Counted from the stretch's first letter, positions 26,203 to 36,331 are shown. The stretch: 64,000 nt of DNA from Scopulibacillus darangshiensis (GCF_004341035.1 NZ_SLXK01000011.1:48470-112469), one strand, 5' to 3'. Numbers and translations: made by a program. The notes: generated by a model not told the origin, from the letters alone.

Positions 26203-26485
26203 AGGCTTCGTTATTATTAGGGTGTCTCCTCTTTTTCTCTTCCCTCATCCTTTTTATGAAGACTTCACCTTGTTCTTCAATCCACTGCTGATCGACTTCC
26301 TTGTCCTCTTTGGAGAGGGTCAAAAATTGATAAGCGCTAATTAGGATTCCCAAGAAAACAAGATACATCCACCAAGGCAAACTTTCCAAATGACTAATGA
26401 TGCCTGACAAGAGATGTAATTGCTGAAGTATAAAGACAAACATGATGAGCGCAATAATAATGAGTGACCTCTTAGTATTTTTCAA
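26201..26485 (-). CDS. yhaL: Sporulation protein YhaL family
   Basis: A 94-residue protein with two hydrophobic segments (about residues 5-25 and 37-55), including LPWWMYLVFLGILISAYQ, followed by a charged tail with DQQWIEEQGEVFIKRMREEKKRR that matches the YhaL family. B. subtilis YhaL is expressed in sporulation. The TTG at 26483-26485 has GGAGGG seven nt upstream; an earlier in-frame ATG overlaps that site. The extra N-terminal helix is longer than in B. subtilis YhaL (70 residues). Confidence 0.8.
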   Translation of the reverse strand: MKNTKRSLIIIALIMFVFILQQLHLLSGIISHLESLPWWMYLVFLGILISAYQFLTLSKEDKEVDQQWIEEQGEVFIKRMREEKKRRHPNNNEA

Positions 26486-26582
26486 GTAAAAACCCTCCAT
26501 ATACAAGCCTTATTTACAAAGAATGTATGATGGAGGTTGCAATAATATGTCAACGAAATTTATTATTTCGAGTGATTAAATG

Positions 26583-27539
26583 TTATTCGACTGGCAATTT
26601 GCTTTCAAACTGCGGTCGGTAGAGCGTTCGATTATCAAGTGCAAAAAGCCGTTCCGTAAAGTCACCCGGTTTTGCCTTTTCCAATGCCCGGTCCATCATG
26701 TTCATTTTTGCATCAAGATTATCCAACATATGCAAAATTTCTGCTTCCTTCACAAGCGGCGGTTTTGGGCTTCCCCATTCAGGTTTGGAGTGATGGCTCA
26801 GTACCATGTGCTGAAGAATCACAACCTCTTCGCCATCTACACCAATTTCTTTAGCTGTCTCGGCAATCTCATTTACCATAATCGATATATGACCGAGCAG
26901 CTTTCCTTCCAGTGTATAGCTGGCTGCCGTCGCACCAGAAAGTTCCGTCACCTTTCCCATATCATGAAGGATGATGCCGGCGTATAAGAGATCGGTATCA
27001 AGTGAGGGATATAAGCCTGCAACTCCTTTAGCCAAGTTCAACATGGACACGACGTGATAGGCAAGTCCTGAAACATATTCATGATGGTTTCTTACAGCTG
27101 CGGGAAATTCAAAAAAAGCATCTTGATGTTTTTTTAAAAGTGCTCTTGTTATCCTCTGAATCGCTGGGTTTTTGATTTCAAATATATATTGTGTCACCTT
27201 ATCAAGCATCGTATTAACGGATAATGGAGCCGACATGACCAAATCCGCCTTCTTGACCTGATCATTGGAGGTCACAAGCCGGATCCCTTTGATCCGTAAT
27301 TGATTTTTGCCTCGGAAAGTCGTGATATCCCCTTCAACCTTAACCATGGTGTCAGGAATAAAATCATGTTCGTCTTGCGGTGATGAATCCCACAGCTTTC
27401 CCTCGATGTCACCCGTTTGGTCCTGCAGTATCAAAGTAAGAAATGGTTTGCCACCGCTTGTAAGACCCTTAGACGAAGATTTCACCAAAAGATAGTGATT
27501 CACCTGTTCCCCTTCATTGTAATGCGCAATTCCCTTCAT
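26583..27539 (-). CDS. yhaM: 3'-5' exoribonuclease YhaM
   Basis: A 318-residue 3'-5' exoribonuclease that trims single-stranded RNA tails. N-terminal OB-fold domain (residues ~12-110, [21 protein letters not shown]), then an HD metal domain: [19 protein letters not shown] (~153-171, His ligands), ILHDMGKV (~191-198, HD pair), and HMVLSHH (~247-253). Strong GGAGG site before the ATG. It follows cssS by 21 nt, so it is probably read through from the two-component operon; in B. subtilis it is upstream of yhaN without cssRS. Confidence 0.95.
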   Translation of the reverse strand: MKGIAHYNEGEQVNHYLLVKSSSKGLTSGGKPFLTLILQDQTGDIEGKLWDSSPQDEHDFIPDTMVKVEGDITTFRGKNQLRIKGIRLVTSNDQVKKADLVMSAPLSVNTMLDKVTQYIFEIKNPAIQRITRALLKKHQDAFFEFPAAVRNHHEYVSGLAYHVVSMLNLAKGVAGLYPSLDTDLLYAGIILHDMGKVTELSGATAASYTLEGKLLGHISIMVNEIAETAKEIGVDGEEVVILQHMVLSHHSKPEWGSPKPPLVKEAEILHMLDNLDAKMNMMDRALEKAKPGDFTERLFALDNRTLYRPQFESKLPVE

Positions 27540-27560
27540 TTTTCGATTCCTCCTCTTCTA

Positions 27561-28916
27561 TTATCTTTCTTCTGAAAAATGCCTGGGGAGACGTATGATA
27601 AAGGCAACACCGTCCTCATCGTTTTTTACCTTAATTGTTCCGTGATGCTTATCAACGATGCGCTGGACAATGGCCAAGCCCAATCCAAACTGCCCTTTTT
27701 CCCCTTTATTAAACGGCTGAAATAACGTCTCTATTTCAGATTCTTCGATGTGACTGCCGTCATTTTTCACAATCATTTGTGAACTTCCCTTATCATCCCG
27801 TGCAATTAACCAGATATTTGATTCCGCATAACGGAGGGCATTCTCAATCAAATTTTCGAGAACAATTTGCCATTGTTCCCGATCAACAATCATTTCGGTA
27901 TTCTCACCTTTGATATCGATGGCTATCCCCGGCCGTTGATAGGCAAGCCTGTCCTTCATTTTTTCAGCAATTTCGCCAAACTGAACTTTGGTGAGATTGG
28001 GCCTTTCATCTTTTAACGACGCAACCCTAGTAAAATACAATAATTTTTTAACACGATTCTCCATTTGTTCAGCTTCTTCAATGATGACATCCATCGTATC
28101 ATCAAGCCCTCCCTGGGGGTATATGCCGTCCTTTGCTGACTGTGCATAGCTCTGAATGACCATGATCGGCGTCTTCAATTCATGTGAAGCTTGCTGGAGA
28201 AATTGCTGCTGGGATTCATCATATTGCAGTAAATTGCGCCTCATTTTTTCAAATTGAGCCGATAATCTCTCAAATTCATCCCCGCTCTTCCATTCAAACG
28301 GCTTTTTCCAGTTCATTCGAGAGATTTCTTCGAAACGCGACCCCAATACATCCAAAGGCCTTTTTAGATAATGAGCCATCCACGCAGCAATAGCAAGTCC
28401 TAATATAGCTGCCAGAACCAAAACATAGATTAGCCTTGCCCAAAGCCTTTTCATCATTGTGTTTCTGTAGGTGTCCCACATATAGGATATGAGAAAAGCT
28501 GTGTTAGGCTTAGCATCAAGCTTGCGGACCACATAAAAGAGTGTCTTCCCTTTATAATCCAGATTATATTGACCAAGCTCACCTTTTTGTTCATTCGCAT
28601 GCTTTGCCATCCGGCCCAGAACCTTTTTTGGAACAGGGTCACCTTCAGGCAGGCCGTAACCATTAACAATAAGAAAATTATTAACTAACCTTTCGGCTTG
28701 GCGGCTGTCAATAAAACTGGTATCTGAGTCAGGCAGTGAAAAATTATCAGCCTGTTGAAGGACATTTTGCTGCTCTTGCCGAATGATCGTAAAGGTTTCG
28801 TCCCTCAGTGCTCTCTGAAGTGAAATAGGGTAAACTAATCCAACAATAACACCGACGATAATAATAAGGATTATAAAGGATAACCAGATTCTCTGAGTTA
28901 GCGTCAATTTTATCAT
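27561..28916 (-). CDS. cssS: Sensor histidine kinase, CssS-like
   Basis: A 451-residue membrane kinase. Two transmembrane helices (about residues 9-29 and 160-182) flank a ~130-residue extracytoplasmic sensor domain; a HAMP region follows (~185-235). The phospho-acceptor box is QASHELKTPIMVIQSYAQS (His ~245), then N box ENLIENALRY, and G boxes GQFGLGLAIV. Segments YAQSAKDGIYPQG and the short C-terminal ATPase core closely match CssS, which senses misfolded exported protein at the membrane-wall interface. ATG overlaps the cssR stop by one nt. The nearby prsA fits a secretion-stress role, though orthology needs a tree. Confidence 0.85.
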   Translation of the reverse strand: MIKLTLTQRIWLSFIILIIIVGVIVGLVYPISLQRALRDETFTIIRQEQQNVLQQADNFSLPDSDTSFIDSRQAERLVNNFLIVNGYGLPEGDPVPKKVLGRMAKHANEQKGELGQYNLDYKGKTLFYVVRKLDAKPNTAFLISYMWDTYRNTMMKRLWARLIYVLVLAAILGLAIAAWMAHYLKRPLDVLGSRFEEISRMNWKKPFEWKSGDEFERLSAQFEKMRRNLLQYDESQQQFLQQASHELKTPIMVIQSYAQSAKDGIYPQGGLDDTMDVIIEEAEQMENRVKKLLYFTRVASLKDERPNLTKVQFGEIAEKMKDRLAYQRPGIAIDIKGENTEMIVDREQWQIVLENLIENALRYAESNIWLIARDDKGSSQMIVKNDGSHIEESEIETLFQPFNKGEKGQFGLGLAIVQRIVDKHHGTIKVKNDEDGVAFIIRLPRHFSEER

Positions 28917-29593
28917 TATGATACGATCCTGTAACCCGCGCCATAGACTGTTTCAAGTGACAATCGCTCAAGTTTTTTTCTGATCCGGCGAATCACATCA
29001 TCAACCGCCCGGTCACTGCCGACATAGTCTTCGCCCCACACAGCCTCGAGTATTTCTTGCCGTGATTTGGCAACATTCACATTTTCAATGAGATAAAGCA
29101 AGACATCAAATTCTTTGGATGTCAATTCTATCGGCTGATCTTCATCATCGGTGACCCTTCTGCGGTTAATGTCCACTTGATACTGGGAGACCGTAATAAT
29201 GTGGGAGCGGAGGCCTTGCCCATAGACACGGTGAAGCAGCTTTTTGGCCCGGATAACAAGTTCCTTGGGCAAAAAGGGTTTGGTTAAATAATCATCACTG
29301 CCCATTTCCAGACCAACAATTTTATCCAAATCCTGATCCCTTGCGGAGATAAATATGACAGGCTGCTCAGAATGATTTTCCTTGATTTTTTTTATCAGGT
29401 CATAACCCGACATGCCAGGCAGCATAATGTCTAAAATCCATAGATGCACACCATTATGAAGGTATTTTAAAGCGTCTTCTGCCGTGTGAAAAACTGAAAC
29501 TTCCCAGCCTTCTTTTTGAAGATAAGCCTTTAGTACAGAAGCAAGCTTTTCCTCGTCTTCAACAAGATTAATATGAAATGTGATGTCACTCAC
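28916..29593 (-). CDS. cssR: OmpR/PhoB-family response regulator, CssR-like
   Basis: A 225-residue DNA-binding response regulator. Receiver domain (residues ~1-120) has acidic pocket VEDEE, phospho-acceptor in LWILDIMLPGMSGYDL (Asp ~53), ISARD and the TKPFLPKEL lysine. The C-terminal winged helix includes LTSKEFDVLLYL, ILEAVWGEDYVGSDRAVDDVIRRIRKKL and YGAGYRIVS. HLWILDIMLP and GSDDYLTKPFLPKELVIR match CssR of B. subtilis, which activates the htrA/htrB quality-control proteases. Start GTG at 29591-29593 follows GAGGG by ~10 nt; an upstream GTG is too close. Confidence 0.86.
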   Translation of the reverse strand: MSDITFHINLVEDEEKLASVLKAYLQKEGWEVSVFHTAEDALKYLHNGVHLWILDIMLPGMSGYDLIKKIKENHSEQPVIFISARDQDLDKIVGLEMGSDDYLTKPFLPKELVIRAKKLLHRVYGQGLRSHIITVSQYQVDINRRRVTDDEDQPIELTSKEFDVLLYLIENVNVAKSRQEILEAVWGEDYVGSDRAVDDVIRRIRKKLERLSLETVYGAGYRIVS

Positions 29594-29646
29594 TAAGATC
29601 ACACCCTCTTTTTCTTTTCACTAAAGTCTTATTTCCTACCGCTTAA

Positions 29647-29675
29647 ATTATACCATGACAGGCAGGGTGTGAAAA
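29647..29675 (-). promoter_or_regulatory. Putative promoter of cssRS-yhaM
   Basis: On the minus strand TTTTCA, 17-nt spacer, TATAAT, about 54 nt before the cssR start and just after the yhaN stop. The upstream GCAGGG/CCCTGC inverted repeat overlaps the -35 region. Confidence 0.5.
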
Positions 29676-29691
29676 TTGCACCGCTCCCTGC

Positions 29692-32652
29692 TTATAATGT
29701 CACCCATGCTTCTGAGGGGTGTCCTTTGTACCGGTCTTTATGACAAGTGAAAAGGATAACTTGATGTTTTTTGGCAACATCATTAAGCAATGTCATAACT
29801 TGCTTGTGGCGGTTGGGATCGGTATTAACCAAACTATCATCAATGATTATCGGAAACTTATCTTTGGTTTCGAACATTGATGCAAGAGCGAGCCTGAGCG
29901 ACAGGTAAAGCTGTTCTTTCGTTCCCCGGCTTATTTCAGTGACATGGAATCCGGTCCCATCCTCACGCTGCACGGCAAATCCAAAGTCTTCGGTTAAATA
30001 AATTGATTGGTAGGCACCTGAGGTTATTTTTGCGAAATAAGAACTTGCCTGTTTTAACACCTTTGGCAGCTTATCATGGCGGTAATTTTCTTTGGCTTTG
30101 TGAAGCAGCGTTTGGGCAGCTTTATAGACAGTCCACTGTCTCGCTTTTTCATTTAATAATGCCTTAGTCTCTTCAAATCCATATTGCAGTTCGGTATACA
30201 TTTGATTTTCTTCAAGATGTCTTAGTTCGGACTGCCAATCAATCAATTGTTGATTCAAGGCGGTAATCGTCCTCTCAATCTTTTCACGCCCGTCACGAAG
30301 CGACGCTTCCGATGTGCCTGTCCACTCCCCTGTCTCAAACCAGCTAAAGCATCTCTCAAGCACTTCCTCACTTGATGCCGCTTGACTCATCTGATATTTA
30401 AGCTCTGAGCGCTTCGTCAAAAGCATTCTGCGTCTTTTATCACGCTCTGCTGCTTGGCGGAAGGCTTCCTCGGATGACACACCGGAAACTTCCATGATCT
30501 TTCTGCATTCCCTATAAAAGCGTTCAACCTTATCTTCAAGCGCTTCTTTTTGCTCTATTAATGATTTTTTTTGATTTAATCGCTGTGTATATGTTTGGTA
30601 TTTTTCCTTTTGCAGCGCCAATTCTTTTTGCAAGGCTGCTATATCATGTTCAGGTACGTTAAGCCTTTGGGCAAGCTGCTTTTTTGTTGTTTCAAATGTG
30701 CCGATCCGTTGTTCCCGCTCCTTAATCTGTACACCGTATTGTTCAATTAATTGGCTGGCGGCTTTGCCCTCCTCAACTAATTGATAAATATCTTCCAATA
30801 CATTGTATCTTGTTGTTTGCAAAAAACCATTTTCTCGGAGCCATTCGGCTAGACCCTGTTCATTCATTTCAAAATGAAGAACGGCTTTATCAAGCTTTGT
30901 AATGGCCTGTTCGTAAAGCCTTTTTTCCTCGTTCATTCGTTCTTCTTCCATATGGAGCGTTGTTACAACCTGAAGATCCTCCTCAAGACTATCTTTGAGT
31001 GCCGCTAAATCTTCCTTAGGTTGACTTAAAAGGTCATCAACATCCTTTAAGCGCTGGGCCGTTTTGGCTTCGCTATGATATGGTCCGGTTTTTGCAGACG
31101 AGGAAAGCATAAAGACAACGAAAACGGTGCTTATTAGCAAACCCGTCCCGCCTAAAAGCAAACCGCTTATGGGTTGGATGAAAAGCGAGACTGTTAATGC
31201 TAAGAAAATTGACAACAGTGTCCCTGCTACGCCGATAACCAGACCTGTTTTTTTCAATTTATCTGCCTGTTTTTTCTGGATACGTACAGTTTCTAACTGC
31301 TGCTCGAGCCAGTCTTTTTCACGTATAAGACCCTCTTCATCGCCCGTTTGTGCAAGCTTACTTTCAATTTGCCTGCGCCTTTCATCACTGAGCTGCCGGC
31401 TTTTTAATCTTTTAATTTTTTCTTCGTTGTCACGACGCCTGGACAAACTTTGATTAACAGAAGCTTCATGCTGCCCCTTTTCACTGGTCACCTTTTGCCT
31501 CTCAGACAATAAGGATTTTAGGTGGTCCTTGACTTCAAGACCTGTTATGGCCTGACTGACTTTTTCCGGTGACCATTCACCTCCGAGCCTTTGAAGAATG
31601 TCATTAAGCTTTTGCTGTGCCTGATGACATTTTTCATTTAATACCTGAAGATCCTCTTTAAGATAAGCCATATCACGTGACTTTTGAATTAGTGTGACAA
31701 GATTCCGTTCCTCTGCAAGCCATTTTTCATCAAAAGATTGCTGAGTTAACGTTTGATCGATTTGTTCAATCTTTCTGGCCGCCTCGGCTATTTCGCCTTC
31801 TAGAGGAATAGCTTGCGCCTGCCATTTTTCAAAGCGCTCAAGACCTTTTTCCGGAAATGTATGCTGCGGTATTAACTGTTTTAACTCATCGTTAATTGTT
31901 TGGAAAGCGATGATCAGCGGCTTAAGTACCATGTACTGGGCGAACTGCTGGTTCCGCTCCTCCAAATTCCTCTTCTGCCGCTGTTGCGTTGCCAGCTTCT
32001 TTCTATTCTCATGAATGAGATGCTGCAAGTCATGATAGCGGTCAAGCTTTTTCTCCCAACTTTTCATTTCTTCGCGTTTTTGATCACACTCAGCCAGTAA
32101 TTGATTTATAATGGGCCTGCGTCCCGAAGGCTTAAATAACTCGGCTAACCTTTTATCCAATGACTGTTCTAGCTGAAAAAGCTTCGTGCTGCCCATCATC
32201 CCTGCGCTGAATAAGAAATGGTTCAATTCATCAGGTCCAATTTTCTCCAAACCCTGAAGCCCGTCTAAATCAAAACAAAAAATTGCTTCAAAAATAGATC
32301 TGTCTATACCGTGGAAGAGTTTCTGTATATGAGAGATTGGCTTAATCTCACCGTTCGCCATATAAATCCGCGGTTCTTTTTTGTTTGCCAGCCGCCGCTC
32401 CAAAGTAATGCTGGAAAACTGTTGGGTATCAAGCACCAGTGAGCCGCCCGGATCAATACCATTTCGCTCAAGGTAGGGTTCTAGCTTTCCTTTCTGAGGA
32501 AACCCAAACAACATATGATTTATAAAGGTTTTCAAAGTAGATTTCCCTGCCTCATTGGGTCCATAAATAATGAGGAATGGATGATCTGGCAATGTAAAAT
32601 CGGCATCGGAAAAGCGGCCAAATCGGTTGATCCTCATCTTTGTTATCTTCAT
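29692..32652 (-). CDS. yhaN: SbcC-like AAA ATPase YhaN
   Basis: A 986-residue SMC/Rad50-type ATPase. Walker A is IYGPNEAGKSTLKTF (residues ~31-45), two long coiled-coil arms flank a central region that includes two hydrophobic helices (about residues 475-525, VIGVAGTLLSIFLAL and GLLLGGTGLLIST), and the C-terminal half has the SRGTKEQLYLSLRLALA signature with Walker B FPIIIDDSLVNTDP. The central membrane segment distinguishes YhaN from SbcC. It starts one nt after the yhaO stop, indicating a YhaO-YhaN nuclease-ATPase pair. Likely involved in DNA-end processing or repair; its precise role is unknown. Confidence 0.9.
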   Translation of the reverse strand: MKITKMRINRFGRFSDADFTLPDHPFLIIYGPNEAGKSTLKTFINHMLFGFPQKGKLEPYLERNGIDPGGSLVLDTQQFSSITLERRLANKKEPRIYMANGEIKPISHIQKLFHGIDRSIFEAIFCFDLDGLQGLEKIGPDELNHFLFSAGMMGSTKLFQLEQSLDKRLAELFKPSGRRPIINQLLAECDQKREEMKSWEKKLDRYHDLQHLIHENRKKLATQQRQKRNLEERNQQFAQYMVLKPLIIAFQTINDELKQLIPQHTFPEKGLERFEKWQAQAIPLEGEIAEAARKIEQIDQTLTQQSFDEKWLAEERNLVTLIQKSRDMAYLKEDLQVLNEKCHQAQQKLNDILQRLGGEWSPEKVSQAITGLEVKDHLKSLLSERQKVTSEKGQHEASVNQSLSRRRDNEEKIKRLKSRQLSDERRRQIESKLAQTGDEEGLIREKDWLEQQLETVRIQKKQADKLKKTGLVIGVAGTLLSIFLALTVSLFIQPISGLLLGGTGLLISTVFVVFMLSSSAKTGPYHSEAKTAQRLKDVDDLLSQPKEDLAALKDSLEEDLQVVTTLHMEEERMNEEKRLYEQAITKLDKAVLHFEMNEQGLAEWLRENGFLQTTRYNVLEDIYQLVEEGKAASQLIEQYGVQIKEREQRIGTFETTKKQLAQRLNVPEHDIAALQKELALQKEKYQTYTQRLNQKKSLIEQKEALEDKVERFYRECRKIMEVSGVSSEEAFRQAAERDKRRRMLLTKRSELKYQMSQAASSEEVLERCFSWFETGEWTGTSEASLRDGREKIERTITALNQQLIDWQSELRHLEENQMYTELQYGFEETKALLNEKARQWTVYKAAQTLLHKAKENYRHDKLPKVLKQASSYFAKITSGAYQSIYLTEDFGFAVQREDGTGFHVTEISRGTKEQLYLSLRLALASMFETKDKFPIIIDDSLVNTDPNRHKQVMTLLNDVAKKHQVILFTCHKDRYKGHPSEAWVTL

Positions 32653-32653
32653 T

Positions 32654-33895
32654 TCACCTATCCGTCCCTTTTTTTTCATACAGGGCGTCTATTAATAATG
32701 CCTCTGCTTCCTTATAAATGTCACATATATCATCTGTCTTGGGTGATTCAACGTATCGCTTAGCCCTTCTGTGTCCTAACAGCTGTGATAAGGACTCCTT
32801 CATATCCGGCAGTTCTTCCGCTTGTGAAAGGCGCAGTAAATCGCCTATGAAATGGGGACCGGCCAAGAGGTCCTCTCGATGCCAATCCGGCGCTGTATCG
32901 TCCTTTAAAAAGGTAACCCACACAAAAGAATCACGGTCGTCTTCACCGTCCCGTATTGTATCGAGGATGTCATCCATTAATGTACCGCTCTGTAAGGTAT
33001 GATGAAGAGGGCCATTTCCTATTAATTCAATTCTAAGAAATATGCCTTTAGCCTGGCTCCGTAATGATTCTTTTTGTTCATCAATTTTATCCAGGAGGTC
33101 ATCGATTGTTTGGCATGCGGAAATATCTACAGTTTCATCATGCCACAGGATATCAGCTGTCGGTATAAACTCTGCTGATGAGCCTGAGTCATCCAATTCG
33201 ACAAGGAGAACCCCTTTTTCACCGGTTTCTTTAATAGTGAGGCCTTGGATGTTGCCGGAATACCATACATCGGGATTCTCTGAAAGCCGTTGCCGTTTAT
33301 GTATATGGCCAAGCGCCCAATAATCAAAGTCCTTTGCAGCCAATGACTGAACGGAAAAAGGGGCGTATGTATCGTGCTCGGTGTCTCCTTGTACTGAACC
33401 ATGTAAAAGGGCAATATGAAAATCTGCTCCTTCAATTTTTTTGTAAAACTGTGTTTGATCTTCCATAACGTGTCTTTGCGGATAGCTAAAACCATAGAGG
33501 TGAACCCGTTCACCGTTCGGTTTCTGATAAGGCATCATCTCAATTTTCGGTCCAAAGATACAGACATTGTCCCCCGCCTTCAGCTGATTCCATTGATCTC
33601 CGAGATGGTCGTGATTGCCATGCGATAAAAAAACAACAATGCCATGTTCATTAAGCTGTGACATAGCTTTATTAAACCGCTGCTGTGCCTTAAGGCTGCG
33701 ATGGCTTTGATCAAAAATGTCACCGGCAATAACGATGAAATCAACTTTTTCAACAATCGCCCTATTCACCAGATTATTAAGGGCTGTAAATGTGCTTTCC
33801 CTTACCCGGCCGCGGATCACCTCAGGCAGATGGCTCACTCCCTTAAAAGGACGATCCAAATGCCAATCAGCCGTATGGATAAACCTTATTGCCAC
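32654..33895 (-). CDS. yhaO: SbcD-like DNA exonuclease YhaO
   Basis: A 413-residue calcineurin-like phosphoesterase of the SbcD/Mre11 group. The five metal-binding motifs are readable: FIHTADWHLD (residues ~5-14), VIAGDIFDQ (~55-63), LSHGNHDHLG (~90-99), ALLHGS and ALGHIHKRQ (~195-203). The C-terminal ~150 residues match the capping domain that interacts with the ATPase partner. Start GTG with GAGG at 8 nt. Tightly coupled to yhaN; together they probably form a Rad50-Mre11-like complex. Confidence 0.93.
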   Translation of the reverse strand: MAIRFIHTADWHLDRPFKGVSHLPEVIRGRVRESTFTALNNLVNRAIVEKVDFIVIAGDIFDQSHRSLKAQQRFNKAMSQLNEHGIVVFLSHGNHDHLGDQWNQLKAGDNVCIFGPKIEMMPYQKPNGERVHLYGFSYPQRHVMEDQTQFYKKIEGADFHIALLHGSVQGDTEHDTYAPFSVQSLAAKDFDYWALGHIHKRQRLSENPDVWYSGNIQGLTIKETGEKGVLLVELDDSGSSAEFIPTADILWHDETVDISACQTIDDLLDKIDEQKESLRSQAKGIFLRIELIGNGPLHHTLQSGTLMDDILDTIRDGEDDRDSFVWVTFLKDDTAPDWHREDLLAGPHFIGDLLRLSQAEELPDMKESLSQLLGHRRAKRYVESPKTDDICDIYKEAEALLIDALYEKKGTDR

Positions 33896-33979
33896 GCTAT
33901 TCGCCTCACTTTCTCGTTACTACCATTCTAGCATATCCAATCTTGCATGGCGATCGTATGTTCCATTTTTAATAAAGAG

Positions 33980-34020
33980 AAAAGACACCCAAGGATAACA
34001 TCTTTAGGTGCCTTCTTAGC
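33980..34020 (-). terminator. Possible terminator between yhaP and yhaO
   Basis: Minus-strand stem AGGCACC / GGGTGTCT with one mismatch and a T-rich tail, in the gap after yhaP. Confidence 0.45.
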
Positions 34021-34029
34021 ATTTTATTT

Positions 34030-35292
34030 TTATGATTCTTTCGTAACTTTAAGAGCGCCTTTCAGCAATTTAATCATCGATCCCGAGTTGTAAGTAAGAA
34101 CGCCGCCTTTATATATCCTTGTTCCAATTGAAATTAACAGAATGATCGAAGCCAGCATAATGACTACACTAATGCCAATTTCCCAAAGGGGTATAGAGAG
34201 CATACCGATTCGCAAAAACATAATGATTGGTGTGAAAAACGGGATAAACGACATAACGGTAATGAATGGTGATTCTGGATTGGAAAACAACCCATACATA
34301 GCAATAAAAAAAGTAGCCATGACAAGCATCGTAATTGGTGATATCGCCTGCCCGACATCCTCCACCCGGCTGACAAGGGAGCCGATCATTGCGAGCAGTG
34401 TGGCATAGAAAAAATAACCTAAGAAAAAGAAGACAACTGCAAAGATGATCGTCTCGGTCGGGAGATTATTAATGTCAAGATAATTCGTTATGTTAAATGT
34501 GCCATTTGCGGTCTGAGACTGCCCAGCCTTCACCGAACTGTAGCCGACAAGGATGAAGACTAAGTATTGTGTCAGCCCAAGCAGGCCGATAGCCAGGACT
34601 TTTCCAAGCATATGCTTGACGGGCGATACACTTGATACGATCAACTCCATAACCCTTGAGGACTTTTCTGTCGCGATTTCCGTCGCAATCATCGATCCAT
34701 ACATGAGTACTGTCATATAAATAAGCAGTACAAGGACATAGACGATCACCCTTGCTTGTGTTAATTCTTTTTCATTCTTAGCCGATTTATCGAGTGCCGT
34801 TTTATTAAAATCAACAGGCGAATAAACCTCAGCTACCTTACTGGGGTCTAAACCGAGATTTTGCGTTGCCTTCATGACTTTGATTTGCTGGAGGGCCTGC
34901 TTAACCTGGCCGCTTGTGTTTTCATCTGTAATTTTCATTGCATAATAATTAGCGCTTGGCACGCCCTTATCGTTTTCTTTTATGATCATATATCCCGTAA
35001 AAGTACCGTTTTCAACTTTATCTTCGGCTTGGTTGGCCCCTTTATTAAAGGCTACCAACTTTATATCAGCAGCAGTCTTTTTCATTTGAGCGGCTAATGG
35101 TTTATAAATATGGCCTGTTTTATCAATTACAGCTATTTTGTCATGCTGATCTTTATTAAAGTAATTAATAATGTTATTGATATTGGTTGCCCCAATCAAG
35201 AGGACGACCATAATTGATGTGGTGACAATGAAAGATTTCGATTTTAATTTCGATAAATATGTATGAGTTAATATAATCCAAAATTTATTCAT
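34030..35292 (-). CDS. yhaP: ABC transporter permease YhaP (NatB-like)
   Basis: A 420-residue ABC-2 type permease: one N-terminal membrane helix (residues ~20-40), a ~120-residue extracytoplasmic domain, then five or six spans in the C-terminal half. ATEKSSRVMELIVSSVSPVKHMLGK (~200-224, here in the cytoplasmic loop) matches the NatB/YhaP exporter group. B. subtilis NatB takes part in Na+ extrusion; the substrate of YhaP itself is not known. The ATG at 35290-35292 overlaps the yhaQ stop, so the pair is translationally coupled. Confidence 0.9.
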   Translation of the reverse strand: MNKFWIILTHTYLSKLKSKSFIVTTSIMVVLLIGATNINNIINYFNKDQHDKIAVIDKTGHIYKPLAAQMKKTAADIKLVAFNKGANQAEDKVENGTFTGYMIIKENDKGVPSANYYAMKITDENTSGQVKQALQQIKVMKATQNLGLDPSKVAEVYSPVDFNKTALDKSAKNEKELTQARVIVYVLVLLIYMTVLMYGSMIATEIATEKSSRVMELIVSSVSPVKHMLGKVLAIGLLGLTQYLVFILVGYSSVKAGQSQTANGTFNITNYLDINNLPTETIIFAVVFFFLGYFFYATLLAMIGSLVSRVEDVGQAISPITMLVMATFFIAMYGLFSNPESPFITVMSFIPFFTPIIMFLRIGMLSIPLWEIGISVVIMLASIILLISIGTRIYKGGVLTYNSGSMIKLLKGALKVTKES

Positions 35293-36184
35293 TTGCCCGG
35301 CCCACCTTATCAATAAAAATATCATTTAATGATGGTTCTTCGATCGCAAAACTTCTGACAAATCCTTTCTTGGCAAGCTCTTGAAAGATCTCCTGCGACA
35401 CCGCCTCGTTCTCAATCTTAAGATAAGCACCGCGATTATCCTTTCGGCACCCCAAAACGCCTGGCAGCGCTACCAAATCCGCAGTATTAAAATCACCGTT
35501 TACGAACACCGTTTTTCGTCTATAAGCGCCTTTCACACCTTTTAGAGAGCCGGTCAGAAGCGGTTTGCCCCGGTCCATAATGCAAAGATGCTCGCAAAGC
35601 TCCTCAACATGATCCATCCTGTGGCTGGAAAACAGGATCGAAACACCTTGATCCTTTAATTCAATTACCGCACGTTTTAACACTTCTACGTTAACGGGAT
35701 CAAGACCCGAGAATGGTTCATCCAAAATCAGCAGTTTAGGCTTATGAATGACCGCCGCGATGAATTGGATTTTTTGCTGGTTTCCTTTTGACAATTCCTC
35801 GATTCTTTTATCATAATACTCCGAGACACCGAACCTATCCAGCCAACCTTTTAGTTCCTTTTTTGCATCACTCTTCGCCATACCGCGCAATTTACCTAAA
35901 TAGACAAGCTGATCGCTTACCTTAAGCTTCGGGTATAGTCCGCGCTCCTCCGGCAGGTAACCAATCATATGACTGTCTTTATAGCTGATCTTCCTGCCCT
36001 GCCAAAGGATTTCCCCTGATGTCGGTTTCAGCAGATCTAATATCATGCGGAAGGTTGTCGTCTTCCCGGCACCATTTACTCCCAAAAAGCCAAACATTTG
36101 CTTTTCCGGTATTTCAAGTGTAAGGTGATCGACGGCAGTATAATTACCAAAACGTTTGACAACATCATTGATTGATAACATCAT
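35285..36184 (-). CDS. yhaQ: ABC transporter ATP-binding protein YhaQ (NatA-like)
   Basis: A 299-residue exporter ATPase. Walker A GVNGAGKTT (residues ~35-43), signature ELSKGNQQK (~132-140), Walker B LLILDEPFSGLDP (~152-164) and H-loop FSSHR. A C-terminal ~80-residue extension is typical of the NatA/YhaQ group. The ATG at 36182-36184 has GAGGG nine nt upstream; longer in-frame options lack a site. Forms a pair with yhaP and lies divergent to yhzD. Confidence 0.91.
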   Translation of the reverse strand: MMLSINDVVKRFGNYTAVDHLTLEIPEKQMFGFLGVNGAGKTTTFRMILDLLKPTSGEILWQGRKISYKDSHMIGYLPEERGLYPKLKVSDQLVYLGKLRGMAKSDAKKELKGWLDRFGVSEYYDKRIEELSKGNQQKIQFIAAVIHKPKLLILDEPFSGLDPVNVEVLKRAVIELKDQGVSILFSSHRMDHVEELCEHLCIMDRGKPLLTGSLKGVKGAYRRKTVFVNGDFNTADLVALPGVLGCRKDNRGAYLKIENEAVSQEIFQELAKKGFVRSFAIEEPSLNDIFIDKVGRANE

Positions 36185-36331
36185 GATCGCGTTCCCTCTT
36201 TCAGGCTTTTTTCCATTCAATTTCCATATTGTTAATAAATTCCCCACCCTTTAATTAAAACACAATTAGCAGGAATTTCACCCCGCAATTTAGAATTATT
36301 TAAATAATGGCACCGGAAGGAGGGGCAACTG

